A DNA stretch of 52,810 bases, taken from contig NZ_VMHE01000016.1 of NCBI RefSeq assembly GCF_007559425.1, positions 1 to 52,810 of the forward strand, read 5' to 3'. Below the pieces are notes generated by a model. It saw nothing but the letters and a program-made list of their open reading frames with translations. It was not told the DNA's origin and did not search any database. Positions 26,169 to 36,360 of this stretch are shown here, in pieces. Positions within the stretch are counted from its first letter, which is position 1; each line of letters starts with the position of its first letter. Position numbers and translations under genes: made by a program. The stretch is from Allobacillus salarius (GTDB lineage: Bacteria; Bacillota; Bacilli; Bacillales; Alkalibacillaceae).

Positions 26169-26873
26169 TTATAATTCTAATGCTATGTTGCGGGTAAGGC
26201 TCCGGATTGTGATGAAAAGGCCGACTAATATGATCAGCGTTCCGGTTAGTGAGATGAAAAAGTGAGATTCCCAAAAATTATTGAAGTCTATTCCGTTTAT
26301 TGTGATTACAAGAAACTCATTTTCCCAAAAGTAATCTAGTATTCCAAATAAAAACAATGAAATGATGATGGCAATCGTCCCTCCAAACCAACCAAGTCTG
26401 TAAAAGGATAACCCGATGGTCCATCCTATGAAAAAGATGGCCAGCGAAGAGAGGTAATAACCGACTGAAGCAAGGAGAAGGTTTTCACCGAAACCACCTA
26501 ATTCAAGCGTGCCATTAATAGGCAGTTGAAATACGTTCTTTGCAACATATGCCAAACCGAGAAACACAAGTGCAATCAATAAAGAAAGAAATGTTGTTTT
26601 GATGGCAGCTGCGATGGTCCCTTTCAAGTAATTTTTACGAGTAACACCATGGAAAGCGAGCAACGTAAGATAAGGATAAACCGCCATGACTCCAAAGACT
26701 ATCATGACGACAGAATAAGCATCAAATGCCGTGGTGAACACATCACCTGTCTCTACGCTAAAAATAACTTTTACGATTGTGACACCAATTTGTAATACGA
26801 GTAATACGGTTGCTACGATGAGTATCCATGTGGCGAAAAATCGTTGTAAATCATTCGTTACTAGTTTGCTCAT
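26169..26873 (-). CDS. ABC transporter permease of the GntR-linked operon
   Basis: 234 residues with six predicted TM segments and a conserved cytoplasmic stretch after TM2 (FHGVTRKNYLKGTI) that fits ABC-2 permeases. The start ATG 26873 lies in the TAGTGATG overlap with the ATPase stop codon, with GGAGGGG 10 nt upstream. It is the third gene of a gntR-ATPase-permease operon. By analogy to ytr-type systems it may answer cell-wall antibiotics; the substrate is unknown. Confidence 0.85.
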   Translation of the reverse strand: MSKLVTNDLQRFFATWILIVATVLLVLQIGVTIVKVIFSVETGDVFTTAFDAYSVVMIVFGVMAVYPYLTLLAFHGVTRKNYLKGTIAAAIKTTFLSLLIALVFLGLAYVAKNVFQLPINGTLELGGFGENLLLASVGYYLSSLAIFFIGWTIGLSFYRLGWFGGTIAIIISLFLFGILDYFWENEFLVITINGIDFNNFWESHFFISLTGTLIILVGLFITIRSLTRNIALEL

Positions 26874-26875
26874 CA

Positions 26876-27745
26876 CTACGCTTCCCCTCCTGTCAAATGG
26901 ATAAATAAATCTTGCAAAGACACATTGCCGATTTCAAGCTCTTGCTTCTTCGCTTTCTGACGCTCTTCTTCGCTTAATTCACCGTAGATTGTCACGGATT
27001 TCGTCGGGCCCAGTCGTTGTTCGTTCAGTACTTTTTTCCCAGAAACGAATTGATCGACAGCATTTGCTTCACCGATCACTGTCTGCCCTTTCAGCGTCAT
27101 TGCTTCGTACTCATCGTGAAGCAGTAATTTCCCTTGGTGAATCATAACAATCTCATCGAACAAATAGTCCATTTCCGAGACGAGATGTGTTGATAGAATA
27201 AACATGCGTGGGTGTTCCGCTTGCTCATCAAGGACTTCATTGTAAAATTTCTTTCGCGTCGGTGCGTCCATTCCTGTGTAAACTTCATCAAATATTGTGA
27301 TTGGCGCTCTGCTTGCTAATCCTAAGACAACTTGCAAGGCCGACCTCATTCCTTTCGACAATTCACTCATACTTTTTTTTGTTGATAAGTTAAATGTTTT
27401 GATTAACTCATCCGCATATATTCGGTCGAAATTCGGACGGAATGTTTCAGTCATATCAAGCATTTCTCTGACTTTCAATGATTGATCACGTTGGGAGTCT
27501 GATAGGAACATGACCTGTTGCATCCGTGATTGATTTTCAAAGATAGGCTCCCCATCCAAAGTGATTTCTCCTTGATCTGACTGCTTAAGCCCAGCAATTA
27601 AAGAGAGCAACGTTGTTTTCCCTGCGCCGTTTCGACCGATCAGTCCAACGATTTTATTTCCTTCGACATTAAAGTCAATTTCATTAATTACTTCATGCTT
27701 TTTAAATGACTTTGACACTCGCTTGATTTCCAATTTATGACTCAT
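26876..27745 (-). CDS. ABC transporter ATP-binding protein (YtrB-like)
   Basis: 289 residues: Walker A IGRNGAGKTTLL, signature region MSELSKGMRSALQVVLGLA (a degenerate LSGGQ), Walker B ITIFDEVYTGMD, and switch FILSTHLVSEMD. The non-canonical signature and Walker B (DEVYTG) are typical of the YtrB/YhcG group. The start ATG 27745 has AGGTGA upstream; the longer frame begins at a GTG inside that site. It overlaps gntR by 11 nt, so the two are translationally coupled. Confidence 0.88.
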   Translation of the reverse strand: MSHKLEIKRVSKSFKKHEVINEIDFNVEGNKIVGLIGRNGAGKTTLLSLIAGLKQSDQGEITLDGEPIFENQSRMQQVMFLSDSQRDQSLKVREMLDMTETFRPNFDRIYADELIKTFNLSTKKSMSELSKGMRSALQVVLGLASRAPITIFDEVYTGMDAPTRKKFYNEVLDEQAEHPRMFILSTHLVSEMDYLFDEIVMIHQGKLLLHDEYEAMTLKGQTVIGEANAVDQFVSGKKVLNEQRLGPTKSVTIYGELSEEERQKAKKQELEIGNVSLQDLFIHLTGGEA

Positions 27746-28118
27746 TCTCTTCACCTCTCTTAATCTTTCGAATCAACTTGAGCATTTCTTTTTCCTCAAT
27801 CGCTAATTTCTCAGCTTCTTGCACCATCGGAGAGACGTAATTATCCATAAAGGCATCCCGACGTTTCTGCACTAACTTTGACTTTGCACCCTCCGCGACA
27901 AACATGCCAACACCTCTTTTCTTAAATAAAATTCCTTCGTCGACGAGTTGATTCACTCCCTTTGCTACCGTCACATGGTTAATCTCGTAAAACTGAACTA
28001 GCTGATTGGTTGAAGGCGCTTGATCTCCTTCTTTTAGTTGATTGTTAACGATTTGGTCTTCAATACGCTCTCGCACCTGTTGAAAGATCGGCTTCCCTTC
28101 ATCAAAATCTCTTCGCAT
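27735..28118 (-). CDS. GntR family regulator, YtrA subfamily
   Basis: 127 residues: N-terminal winged helix (PIFQQVRERIEDQIVNNQLKEGDQAPSTNQLVQFYEINHVTVAKGVNQLVDEGILFKKRGVGMFV, residues about 11-75) and only a short C-terminal dimerisation tail with no effector domain, as in YtrA. The start ATG 28118 has GGCGGTGA 5 nt upstream. Such regulators repress their own ABC operons and respond to envelope antibiotics in Bacillus. A perfect inverted repeat upstream (28178-28201) is the likely operator. Confidence 0.9.
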   Translation of the reverse strand: MRRDFDEGKPIFQQVRERIEDQIVNNQLKEGDQAPSTNQLVQFYEINHVTVAKGVNQLVDEGILFKKRGVGMFVAEGAKSKLVQKRRDAFMDNYVSPMVQEAEKLAIEEKEMLKLIRKIKRGEENES

Positions 28119-28177
28119 TGTCTTCACCGCCTTATTGTTTGGCTTTGTTGATTTATTGTGTTTGCTTGTTGTTTGTT

Positions 28178-28201
28178 GGTTATATAGTTGAGTATATAAC
28201 C
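28178..28201 (-). promoter_or_regulatory. Candidate operator of the YtrA-like GntR regulator
   Basis: GGTTATATA-N6-TATATAACC: perfect 9-bp arms, 60-83 bp upstream of the gntR ATG. The site contains TATACT and TATAAC sequences that could serve as the -10 of the operon, so binding would block the promoter. Confidence 0.6.
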
Positions 28202-28324
28202 ATAATGCGTTTAGGGTTTGAGTTTGTCAATGGTTTATGAAGTAATTTGTTTATGAATGCATTTTTCTAAGGATGTTTGTGAGAGGTAGGCAGCTGGAAT
28301 GCGGTATAGGGCAGCTTCCACTCT

Positions 28325-28471
28325 TTTATCGGCGGGTTTTTTGCGTTTATTGGCGGGTTTTTTGTATTTATCGGCGGGTATGTTCAGTTTATCAGCGGGT
28401 TTAACTCATTTATCGGCGGGTTTTCATCTTTTATCAACGGGGTTTATCTTTTTATCGGTGGGTTCAATTCA
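28325..28471. repeat. Tandem array, 7 units of 21 bp, core TTTATCGGCGGGTT
   Basis: Units start at 28325 plus multiples of 21; six of the seven keep TTTAT(C/T)(G/A)(G/A)CGGG(T)T closely. The last unit ends on the stop codon of the NERD gene (28469-28471). The array is on the 3' side of that gene, and a related array lies on its 5' side (29601). Confidence 0.9.
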
Positions 28472-29497
28472 TCTCCGAGTTTGGCTCCTTATTGCAGTCA
28501 AATTAGATAAGTAGCTAAAATCCTCTGAATTGAAGTCATAATAGAGATGATATTTTCTGAACTTCTTATCTCCCTTCTTTTTGAATGATGCTTTGTTTAA
28601 CATATCCCTCGCTGTACTGTTAGCTCTAAGTAGTGCGAAGTCACGAAACTTTTGGTTTGTTATGATGGGACTCATCAATAAGAAATAATCTTTCAATGTA
28701 TTTTCATGTGCGTTGCTGGAACGGTGGCCACAACCAACACATTGCCATCTGAGTTTGTACATCTTCATGCCTACCACTCCACAATTCATACAAATTACAC
28801 CTTTTAAAATATCCTCTGCGCTGACTTTCGATGTTTTTAATATATCTGGAATATAGGTTTGATGGTGATTGGAAATGGTTTTAGTGAGGTTACTCATTTC
28901 ATTTAACGTCAGTAGATCTTGTTGATATTTTTTGATAAGTTCGCGGAAAAGAGAAGGTAACCGTTGAAGAGAGATAACTTTTTCAGCATGGTGATTATTT
29001 GTAGGATCAATTCGTAATCGTGTTTGAGAATTCGTCATGACAACGTAATACTCAATTGGCAAATTACTGTATCCTAGTTTCTCTAACCATACCGCGAGTT
29101 GATATGCTTGCTCTTCAGCTTGAAGAACGGGATCATCGAATACTTTTATTTGCTGATCTTTTTTCTGGATTACTTGATGAACTGTGTCATCGAACATTAG
29201 ATCATCACTATAATATTTTGATTCAAGAATGAGTAGAAATTTAGATGTGATAATTAAAAAATCTATTTGAAAGTAGGATGAGTGAAGATATAGGCGAGTG
29301 TTTTGTAATATGTTGTGTGGAGTTGGAATTTTACTGAGTGGATAATATAATCTTGATTCACCGTATAAACCAGAGAGTTCATTTCTGATCCTTTTTTCAA
29401 CAAATGGGTAACGGCTGTGATTCTGAGGTAGACGGTGGTACAGAGCTTGTAGCTTGAGAACGTGAGGGGGTATCGAGGACTTTCTATCAATAGACAA
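28469..29497 (-). CDS. NERD-domain protein with C-terminal zinc ribbon
   Basis: 342 residues. A NERD (nuclease-related) domain lies at about 45-160 (GLYGESRLYYPL, SYFQIDFLIITSKFLLILESKYY, with the D..E.K pattern of a restriction-like fold). A C-terminal zinc ribbon has CMNCG..WQCVGCGHRS. The start is TTG at 29497, preceded by AAGGAG with a 9-nt spacer; translation from ATG 29590 would cover that site. NERD proteins are associated with DNA or RNA processing and plasmid genes, but their activity is mostly undefined. It is bracketed by two 21-bp arrays that share a core. Confidence 0.82.
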   Translation of the reverse strand: MSIDRKSSIPPHVLKLQALYHRLPQNHSRYPFVEKRIRNELSGLYGESRLYYPLSKIPTPHNILQNTRLYLHSSYFQIDFLIITSKFLLILESKYYSDDLMFDDTVHQVIQKKDQQIKVFDDPVLQAEEQAYQLAVWLEKLGYSNLPIEYYVVMTNSQTRLRIDPTNNHHAEKVISLQRLPSLFRELIKKYQQDLLTLNEMSNLTKTISNHHQTYIPDILKTSKVSAEDILKGVICMNCGVVGMKMYKLRWQCVGCGHRSSNAHENTLKDYFLLMSPIITNQKFRDFALLRANSTARDMLNKASFKKKGDKKFRKYHLYYDFNSEDFSYLSNLTAIRSQTRR

Positions 29498-29600
29498 GTT
29501 ATATCTCTCCTTATATGTAATTTTAATATTATTATAGCTTATAGTTTGTCGCTGACAAGCAACTAGAGGCTTGAATACTGAATTCAACATTGTTGCTTTA

Positions 29601-29726
29601 TTTATCAGCGGCTTTTTTGCATTTATCGGCGGCTGTGCTCAGTTTATCAGCGGCTTTTTTGCATTTATCGGCGGCTATGTTCAGTTTATCAGCGGGTTTA
29701 AGTCATTTATCGGCGGCTCTCCCCTC
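29601..29726. repeat. Tandem array, 6 units of 21 bp, core TTTATCRGCGGCTT
   Basis: Units at 29601 plus multiples of 21. Units 1 and 3 are identical, and units 2 and 4 differ at two positions, so the array grew by duplication of a two-unit (42-bp) block. It lies between the NERD gene 5' end and the glpX terminator. Confidence 0.9.
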
Positions 29727-29821
29727 CTTTCGTCAAACGACTAGACCACTGCTTTGGAGCTACAACGGCAACATAAAAAAATGCCCATTTTTGCCTAAGC
29801 AAAAATGATCAACTTAATAAT

Positions 29822-29852
29822 TTAAAAAACCAACCGCCACAGCGGTTGGTTT
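29822..29852 (-). terminator. Terminator of glpX
   Basis: AACCAACCGC and GCGGTTGGTT (29828-29851) pair perfectly around a 4-nt loop and are followed by TTTTTAAA on the minus strand. Confidence 0.88.
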
Positions 29853-29863
29853 CCTTAATGAAT

Positions 29864-30835
29864 TTACTCATCTGTCATGACGAGGTTTGGTTTTGTTTTG
29901 AGGCGGTGGGTACCGTCAACGAAACGGATGGTACCTGATAGCGCGCGCATAACTAGGGTTTGTGTTGTTGCGCGGTCGCCTTTGAATTGCACACCTTTCA
30001 GCAGTTCACCGTCTGTAATGCCGGTGGCTGCGAAGATGGCGTCGTCACCTGAGACGAGGTCTTCCATTGTGAGTACACGGTTCGGGTCGTCAATGCCCAT
30101 TTTTTTGCATCGTTCGATTTGTTCGTCGTTTTCTGGTTTCAAGCGGCCTTGGATTTCTCCGCCGAGGCATTTTAATCCGACGGCAGCGAGTACTCCTTCT
30201 GGTGCACCGCCTGTTCCGAATAAGATATCAACGCCTGTATGGTCAAATGCTGTATTGATTGCGCCGGCAACGTCGCCTTCTGGAATCAGCTTAATCCGTC
30301 CACCGTTTTCACGGATCTCATCAATGATATGTTGGTGTCGAGGTCTGTTCAACACACAAGCGACGACATCTTGTACAGCTTTTCCTTTTGCTTCGGCAAC
30401 AGCTTTCAAGTTGTCTGTGACAGAAGCATTCAAGTCAATTTTCCCAACAGCTTCCGGACCGACAGCAATTTTTTCCATATACATGTCCGGCGCGTGAAGC
30501 ATATGTCCGCGGTCTGCAATCCCGACGACTGCAAATGCCCCCCAACTACCTGATGCAACGATGTTCGTTCCTTCGACTGGGTCAACCGCGATATCTACAT
30601 CCGGTCCACCTGTCATTCCAAGCTCCTCACCGATATAAAGCATCGGAGCTTCGTCTCTTTCGCCTTCACCGATGACAACTCGTCCATTCATTGGAATTGT
30701 ATCAAATACCGTTCGCATTGCTTCCGTTGCTGCGTTGTCCGCTTCTTCTTTCTCTCCTCGGCCCATCCAACGTGCAGAGGCCATAGCTGCCGCCTCCGTT
30801 ACACGAACGATTTCCATTGATAAACTTCTTTCCAT
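29864..30835 (-). CDS. glpX: Fructose-1,6-bisphosphatase class II
   Basis: Gluconeogenic hydrolysis of fructose-1,6-bisphosphate to fructose-6-phosphate. 323 residues. Family motifs: [35 protein letters not shown] (metal Asp/Glu), [11 protein letters not shown] (the Li-sensitive phosphatase motif) and [17 protein letters not shown] lies 7 nt before ATG 30835. It is encoded between murA and rho as in B. subtilis (ywjI). With fbaA reduced to a remnant nearby, the aldolase that makes its substrate must be encoded elsewhere. Confidence 0.96.
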   Translation of the reverse strand: MERSLSMEIVRVTEAAAMASARWMGRGEKEEADNAATEAMRTVFDTIPMNGRVVIGEGERDEAPMLYIGEELGMTGGPDVDIAVDPVEGTNIVASGSWGAFAVVGIADRGHMLHAPDMYMEKIAVGPEAVGKIDLNASVTDNLKAVAEAKGKAVQDVVACVLNRPRHQHIIDEIRENGGRIKLIPEGDVAGAINTAFDHTGVDILFGTGGAPEGVLAAVGLKCLGGEIQGRLKPENDEQIERCKKMGIDDPNRVLTMEDLVSGDDAIFAATGITDGELLKGVQFKGDRATTQTLVMRALSGTIRFVDGTHRLKTKPNLVMTDE

Positions 30836-30880
30836 ATAGGTTCCTCCCCTTTTGGTGTAGCGATTCCCTCGTCTGTTTGT

Positions 30881-32167
30881 TTATATATTTTGATAAAATT
30901 TCTGATCTTCTTCTGTCATTGCTTCTTTCCATACGACAGCGCCTAAATCAGTTAATTTTTTCGTTATGTCATGGTAGCCTCGTTCGATATGCTCTAGTCC
31001 TACGATTTCTGTAATGCCGTCAGCCAGCAATCCTGCAGCCACTAATGCCGCACCTGCACGTAAGTCGCTCGCTTTTACTTTGGCACCTTCTAATTGAGAT
31101 GGCCCTGTTATAATGGCTGAGCTTCCTTCAATCTTAATAGTAGCATTCATCCGGCGTAGCTCGTCGATATGTTTGAATCGCGCGCTGTAGATTGTATCGG
31201 TAACGACGCTCGTGCCTTCCGCTTGCGTCAATAATGTTGTTAATGGTTGTTGTAAATCCGTCGGAAAGCCTGGATATACAAGTGTCTTGATATCACACGA
31301 ATTGAACGGCCGATTGCCACGAACGATTAATCGCTCGTCTTCCGCTTCAATTTCAACACCCATTTCACGTAGCTTCGCTGTTAACGACTCCAAGTGCGTC
31401 GGGATGACATTATCGATAATGACTTCTCCACCTTTGGCTGCGGCCATAATCGTGTACGTACCCGCTTCAATACGGTCCGGAATGATGGTATGCTTACATC
31501 CCTTCAAATCATCCGTTCCTTCAATGCGGATGACATCCGTACCGACTCCTTTGATGTTTGCTCCCATACTATTCAGTAAGGTAGCTACATCAATAATTTC
31601 CGGTTCTTTTGCGGCGTTTTCGATAATTGTTTTCCCTTTTGCCCGGACAGCAGCAAGCATAATATTAATGGTCGCACCGACGCTGACAACGTCCAAGTAA
31701 ATCTTTGCGCCGACTAACTCATCTGCACGGAGATAGACTGCACCTTGTTCATTCGTCACTTTGGCACCGAGTGCTTCAAAACCTTTAATGTGCTGGTCAA
31801 TCGGACGTGGTCCTAAATTACATCCGCCAGGCAAGCCGATGACTGCTTTTTTGAACCGACCAAGCATAGCGCCCATAAAGTAATATGACGCACGAAGTTT
31901 TTTCACTTTTCCGTTTGGTAATGGCATGTCGATCATATTCGTCGAGTCGATCGTCAAATCTTCACCTGTTTGTGAAACTGTTCCGCCGATGTCTTCAAGC
32001 AGCTCTTTCAATATTTGAATGTCTGAGATATCTGGCAGGCCTTCAATCGTCACTTCGGATTCAGCTAAAATCGTAGCTGGCAATAGAGCGACAGCGCTAT
32101 TTTTTGCTCCACTGACCCGAACAGTGCCGTTTAATTCGTGGCCTCCCTCGATGAGTAGTTTTTCCAT
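30881..32167 (-). CDS. murA: UDP-N-acetylglucosamine 1-carboxyvinyltransferase
   Basis: Transfers enolpyruvate from PEP to UDP-GlcNAc, the first committed step of peptidoglycan synthesis and the fosfomycin target. 428 residues in the two-domain EPSP-synthase fold. Active-site Cys116 lies in [15 protein letters not shown], so the enzyme should be fosfomycin-sensitive, which gives the fosB gene at 14126 a plausible purpose. Location next to glpX and fsa corresponds to the B. subtilis murZ (murAB) paralogue; a second murA is expected elsewhere. AGAGGAG lies 8 nt before ATG. Confidence 0.96.
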   Translation of the reverse strand: MEKLLIEGGHELNGTVRVSGAKNSAVALLPATILAESEVTIEGLPDISDIQILKELLEDIGGTVSQTGEDLTIDSTNMIDMPLPNGKVKKLRASYYFMGAMLGRFKKAVIGLPGGCNLGPRPIDQHIKGFEALGAKVTNEQGAVYLRADELVGAKIYLDVVSVGATINIMLAAVRAKGKTIIENAAKEPEIIDVATLLNSMGANIKGVGTDVIRIEGTDDLKGCKHTIIPDRIEAGTYTIMAAAKGGEVIIDNVIPTHLESLTAKLREMGVEIEAEDERLIVRGNRPFNSCDIKTLVYPGFPTDLQQPLTTLLTQAEGTSVVTDTIYSARFKHIDELRRMNATIKIEGSSAIITGPSQLEGAKVKASDLRAGAALVAAGLLADGITEIVGLEHIERGYHDITKKLTDLGAVVWKEAMTEEDQKFYQNI

Positions 32168-32222
32168 TTGTGATACTCCTCTAAAGTTATTCTAGTCCTT
32201 ATTATACGGACTCTTCACAAAT

Positions 32223-32873
32223 TCATGCTTGATTTGCTTTTTCCCAGTCTGCTAAAAATTTCTCAATACCTTGATCCGTCAATGGGTGCTTCACCAATTG
32301 TTGAATGACATTAAATGGAATCGTTGCGATGTGTGCGCCGTTGATTGCCGCTTCTGTCACATGCATTGGATGTCTAACGCTTGCTGCGATAATCTGTGTG
32401 TCAATTGCATGACGGTCAAAAATCTCTGCAATTTCAGCAATTAAGTTCATTCCGTTTTGACCGATATCATCCAATCTGCCAAGGAAAGGAGACACGTATG
32501 TCGCGCCTGCTCTTGCTGCAAGCAATGCTTGGTTCGCAGAGAAAACGAGTGTGACGTTTGTTGTGACGCCTTTGTCCGTCAACTGCTTACAAGCTTTCAA
32601 TCCTTCAAGTGTCATTGGTACTTTAATCGTAATATTCGGTGCGATTTTAGTAAGCTCTTCTGCTTCTTTCATCATTCCGTCAACATCTTCAGAAACGACT
32701 TCCGCACTGACAGAACCTTTCGTCACTTCTTGAGTAATTTCTTTCAAACGATCGTGGAAAGAAACATTTTCTTTTGCGACAAGTGATGGGTTTGTTGTAA
32801 CTCCTGCTAAAACACCTAATGCGTTTGCTTCTTTTATTTCATCAATATTTGCTGTATCAATAAAAAATTTCAT
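32223..32873 (-). CDS. fsa: Transaldolase / fructose-6-phosphate aldolase-like (TalC/MipB)
   Basis: 216 residues of the small transaldolase subfamily: [35 protein letters not shown], the Schiff-base Lys in NITIKVPMT, and [13 protein letters not shown]. In Bacillus the equivalent (ywjH, tal) acts as a pentose-phosphate transaldolase rather than a fructose-6-phosphate aldolase; the choice cannot be made from sequence alone. Position between murA and the spo0F region is conserved. The ATG at 32873 has GGAGAT upstream. Confidence 0.92.
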   Translation of the reverse strand: MKFFIDTANIDEIKEANALGVLAGVTTNPSLVAKENVSFHDRLKEITQEVTKGSVSAEVVSEDVDGMMKEAEELTKIAPNITIKVPMTLEGLKACKQLTDKGVTTNVTLVFSANQALLAARAGATYVSPFLGRLDDIGQNGMNLIAEIAEIFDRHAIDTQIIAASVRHPMHVTEAAINGAHIATIPFNVIQQLVKHPLTDQGIEKFLADWEKANQA

Positions 32874-32925
32874 TCGAATTATCTCCTTTAGTTTAGTTAT
32901 TTTCTACGATGTTCTCGTTCCATGA

Positions 32926-32957
32926 CGAAAAGGCCAACCCAATCATGGATTAGCCTT
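32926..32957 (-). terminator. Terminator downstream of spo0F / fbaA remnant
   Basis: AAGGCTAATCC pairs with GGGTTGGCCTT (11 bp including G-T pairs) on the minus strand, followed by TTTTCG. It overlaps the end of the fbaA remnant reading frame and would separate spo0F from fsa. Confidence 0.75.
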
Positions 32958-33039
32958 CTAAAGAGACAATATTACTGTGTGTTATTGATGGTTTATTGAT
33001 ATCCATTTGCAACAAATTAAGCATGGAAACTAACGGCAC
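32950..33039 (-). pseudogene. fbaA: Remnant of fbaA (class II fructose-bisphosphate aldolase), first codons only
   Basis: AGGAGG, 9 nt, then GTG at 33039 opens a 29-codon frame that begins MPLVSM, the invariant N-terminus of Bacillus-type FbaA, and then continues LNLLQMD.. without further resemblance and stops at TAA 32950. In B. subtilis fbaA lies exactly here, between spo0F and the transaldolase gene. The simplest reading is that about 280 codons were deleted, leaving the ribosome binding site and first codons. A genuine small peptide gene is the alternative. Confidence 0.65.
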
Positions 33040-33220
33040 AGCAAATTTCCTCCTACTTGCATGGACTTTGGCGAGATTTCGTCCTTCGACGGGCTCTCGA
33101 GATTAAAACGTATTATGCAAAAATGCAGATGTTCACCCTTGCATCAATTGAAAAATGTTCATGCACAATCTACCTATAGGATACCAAACTATGCATTAGC
33201 TCCGCAACTTCATCTGTCCA

Positions 33221-33604
33221 TTATTCAGAGATATTTGCTAAATCACACAAATTTTTCTCAACAATTTGAACGATATCTGCAATATTAAATGGCTTTTCAA
33301 TAATTTCTACAATTTCGCCTGTTCGAACAATGTTGTGCATTTCTTCTTTATCCGTTCCTGTCATAAGGATTACTGGGATTCTCCAACCTTCTTCCCTAAT
33401 CTCATGGACGAATTGATCACCCTTCATTTCAGGAATTCGGTAATCGACTAAAATGATTGCTGGTTTTTTTTCGTTTATCGCCACTTTGGCGTCTAACGGA
33501 TTTGAATAAGTGAAAACATTGTATCCTGATCGTGCAAATACCTCTTTTAACATCATTCTTATGCCTTTTTCATCATCAATGATGAACAAGGTAGTGTTTT
33601 TCAT
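33221..33604 (-). CDS. spo0F: Sporulation phosphorelay response regulator Spo0F
   Basis: Single receiver domain of 127 residues with no output domain. The key residues fall at the same numbers as in B. subtilis Spo0F: acidic pocket Asp10/Asp11, phosphorylated Asp54 (LVDYRIP), Thr82 (LMTGTD) and Lys104 (EKPF). It would relay phosphate from sensor kinases to Spo0B. The start ATG 33604 has AAAGGTGA upstream; the longer frame to 33631 is unlikely. The sequence is divergent outside the catalytic residues (YR in place of MK after Asp54). It lies downstream of pyrG as in Bacillus. Confidence 0.9.
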   Translation of the reverse strand: MKNTTLFIIDDEKGIRMMLKEVFARSGYNVFTYSNPLDAKVAINEKKPAIILVDYRIPEMKGDQFVHEIREEGWRIPVILMTGTDKEEMHNIVRTGEIVEIIEKPFNIADIVQIVEKNLCDLANISE

Positions 33605-33711
33605 GCCATCACCTTTCTCCGTTCCAACCATCCACTAATAGCTTAGATGAAATGGAAGAAAAACACAATACGTTTCATAAGTTTTTTTACTCTTTTTTGG
33701 AATTAACTGGT

Positions 33712-35388
<1,677 letters not shown>

Positions 35389-35397
35389 TTATAAAAA

Positions 35398-35481
35398 CAA
35401 AAAAAGCTCCCGAACGAATCGGGAGCTGACATTTTTTAAGAGCCCACATAGAATATTACTGTTTTATCTTGTGAAAGTCAA
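35398..35481 (-). promoter_or_regulatory. pyrG promoter and reiterative-transcription attenuator
   Basis: Minus strand: -35 TTGACT (35481-35476), 17 bp, -10 TAATAT (35458-35453), and 7 nt later the transcript start GGGCTC (35445-35440). A terminator follows, AGCTCCCGA..TTCGGGAGCT plus T7 (35428-35398). In B. subtilis pyrG the same GGGC start lets RNA polymerase add extra G residues when CTP is scarce; the poly-G then pairs with the GCUCCC arm and prevents termination. All the required parts are present. The hairpin may also terminate rpoE transcripts. Confidence 0.88.
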
Positions 35482-35502
35482 GGTGGTTATGTCCTGGAAG
35501 AA

Positions 35503-36024
35503 TTATTTTTCTTCCTCGTCCTCTTCATCGAAGTCTTCCACTTCTTCGTCTTCATCGAAGAATTCATCTTCGCTTTCTTCTTCGGCTTGACCGAAAAGAT
35601 TCCCATCGTCTTCTTCAGAGAATCCTGCATCTACATCTTGTAGATCTACGTTCAAGTAATCCTCTTCTGGTTCATCCTCAATTGTATCTGTATCCGACTT
35701 TTTACGCTTTTTCTTTTTGCGTTTTGGTCGTTCTACTTCTTCAAGCTTGATGATATCCTCTTCTGTTTTATCAAATGGATACCACTGTTTCAATCCCCAG
35801 ACATTTGAACCGACTGGAATAAAACGGCCATCAACATTTAAATCCGTATAAAACTGTGAAATGAACGTCTTTTTGTCTTGCTCAGACATTTCTTTTTCTT
35901 CGGCAATTTTATTATATAAATCACTGAATGAAACAGATTGATTTTCATCTTGTAAATATTCATAAGCGATCTCAATCATTGAAATTTCTTTCATATCTTC
36001 ATTTGCATACTTTTCCAAACCCAT
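35503..36024 (-). CDS. rpoE: RNA polymerase delta subunit
   Basis: Gram-positive-specific RNAP subunit that speeds core recycling and reduces non-specific binding. 173 residues: folded N-terminal domain (MIEIAYEYLQDENQSVSFSDLYNKI.., VWGLKQWYPFDKTEED), a basic patch (RPKRKKKKRKK), then an unstructured, almost wholly acidic tail ending DEEDEEEK. ATG 36024 has AAAGGAG 8 nt upstream; a GTG inside that site gives the longer frame. It is next to pyrG as in B. subtilis. Confidence 0.97.
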   Translation of the reverse strand: MGLEKYANEDMKEISMIEIAYEYLQDENQSVSFSDLYNKIAEEKEMSEQDKKTFISQFYTDLNVDGRFIPVGSNVWGLKQWYPFDKTEEDIIKLEEVERPKRKKKKRKKSDTDTIEDEPEEDYLNVDLQDVDAGFSEEDDGNLFGQAEEESEDEFFDEDEEVEDFDEEDEEEK

Positions 36025-36066
36025 TGTCAGCACTCCTTTAAGACCTTAATCATCAAATGGTTTCCT

Positions 36067-36094
36067 ATTTTATCATGCCGTATGGAAAAATCAA
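36067..36094 (-). promoter_or_regulatory. Promoter of rpoE
   Basis: TTGATT (36094-36089), 16-bp spacer, TAAAAT (36072-36067) on the minus strand, 43 bp before the rpoE ATG. Confidence 0.55.
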
Positions 36095-36360
36095 CTGAAC
36101 ATGATTCTCCGTTTGAAATACTATCATTTTAATATAGATATGTGCATTTTACCACATTATCCTAAAAATTAATCTACTGAAATAAAAAGAAAGCAAACAT
36201 TGGAAAAAAGGTGCCTATCTTCAACTACACTAAACCTATGAAGCAGTTGGTTTTTCGACAAACAAAGCTCGTGTTTTCTCGTCATAATTCTTATGAGTTA
36301 CATATTTCGACTGAATGTTCTAAAATAAGAGTAAGAGTTATTTGGAAAAGGATGATGCGA
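36095..36360. other. Intergenic region before the plus-strand permease
   Basis: An in-frame extension of the permease frame back to 36211 exists, but it lacks a ribosome binding site and encodes a polar stretch (KPMKQLVFRQTKLVFSRHN) atypical of the family. I treat it as untranslated leader. The region is AT-rich with TATAGAT/TATATT-like sequences; no promoter can be placed with confidence. Confidence 0.4.

Noticed and set aside
29877..30497. 206-codon open frame antisense to glpX
   Set aside because: A shadow of strong coding bias in glpX; no start context and no recognisable motif.
33061..33288. 75-codon plus-strand open frame between fsa and spo0F
   Set aside because: It lies opposite the fbaA leader and the spo0F 3' end, with no ribosome binding site or family signature.
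36211..36360. N-terminal 50-codon extension of the ABC-2 permease
   Set aside because: No ribosome binding site at 36211, whereas AAAAGG lies 9 nt before ATG 36361, which gives the usual permease N-terminus.
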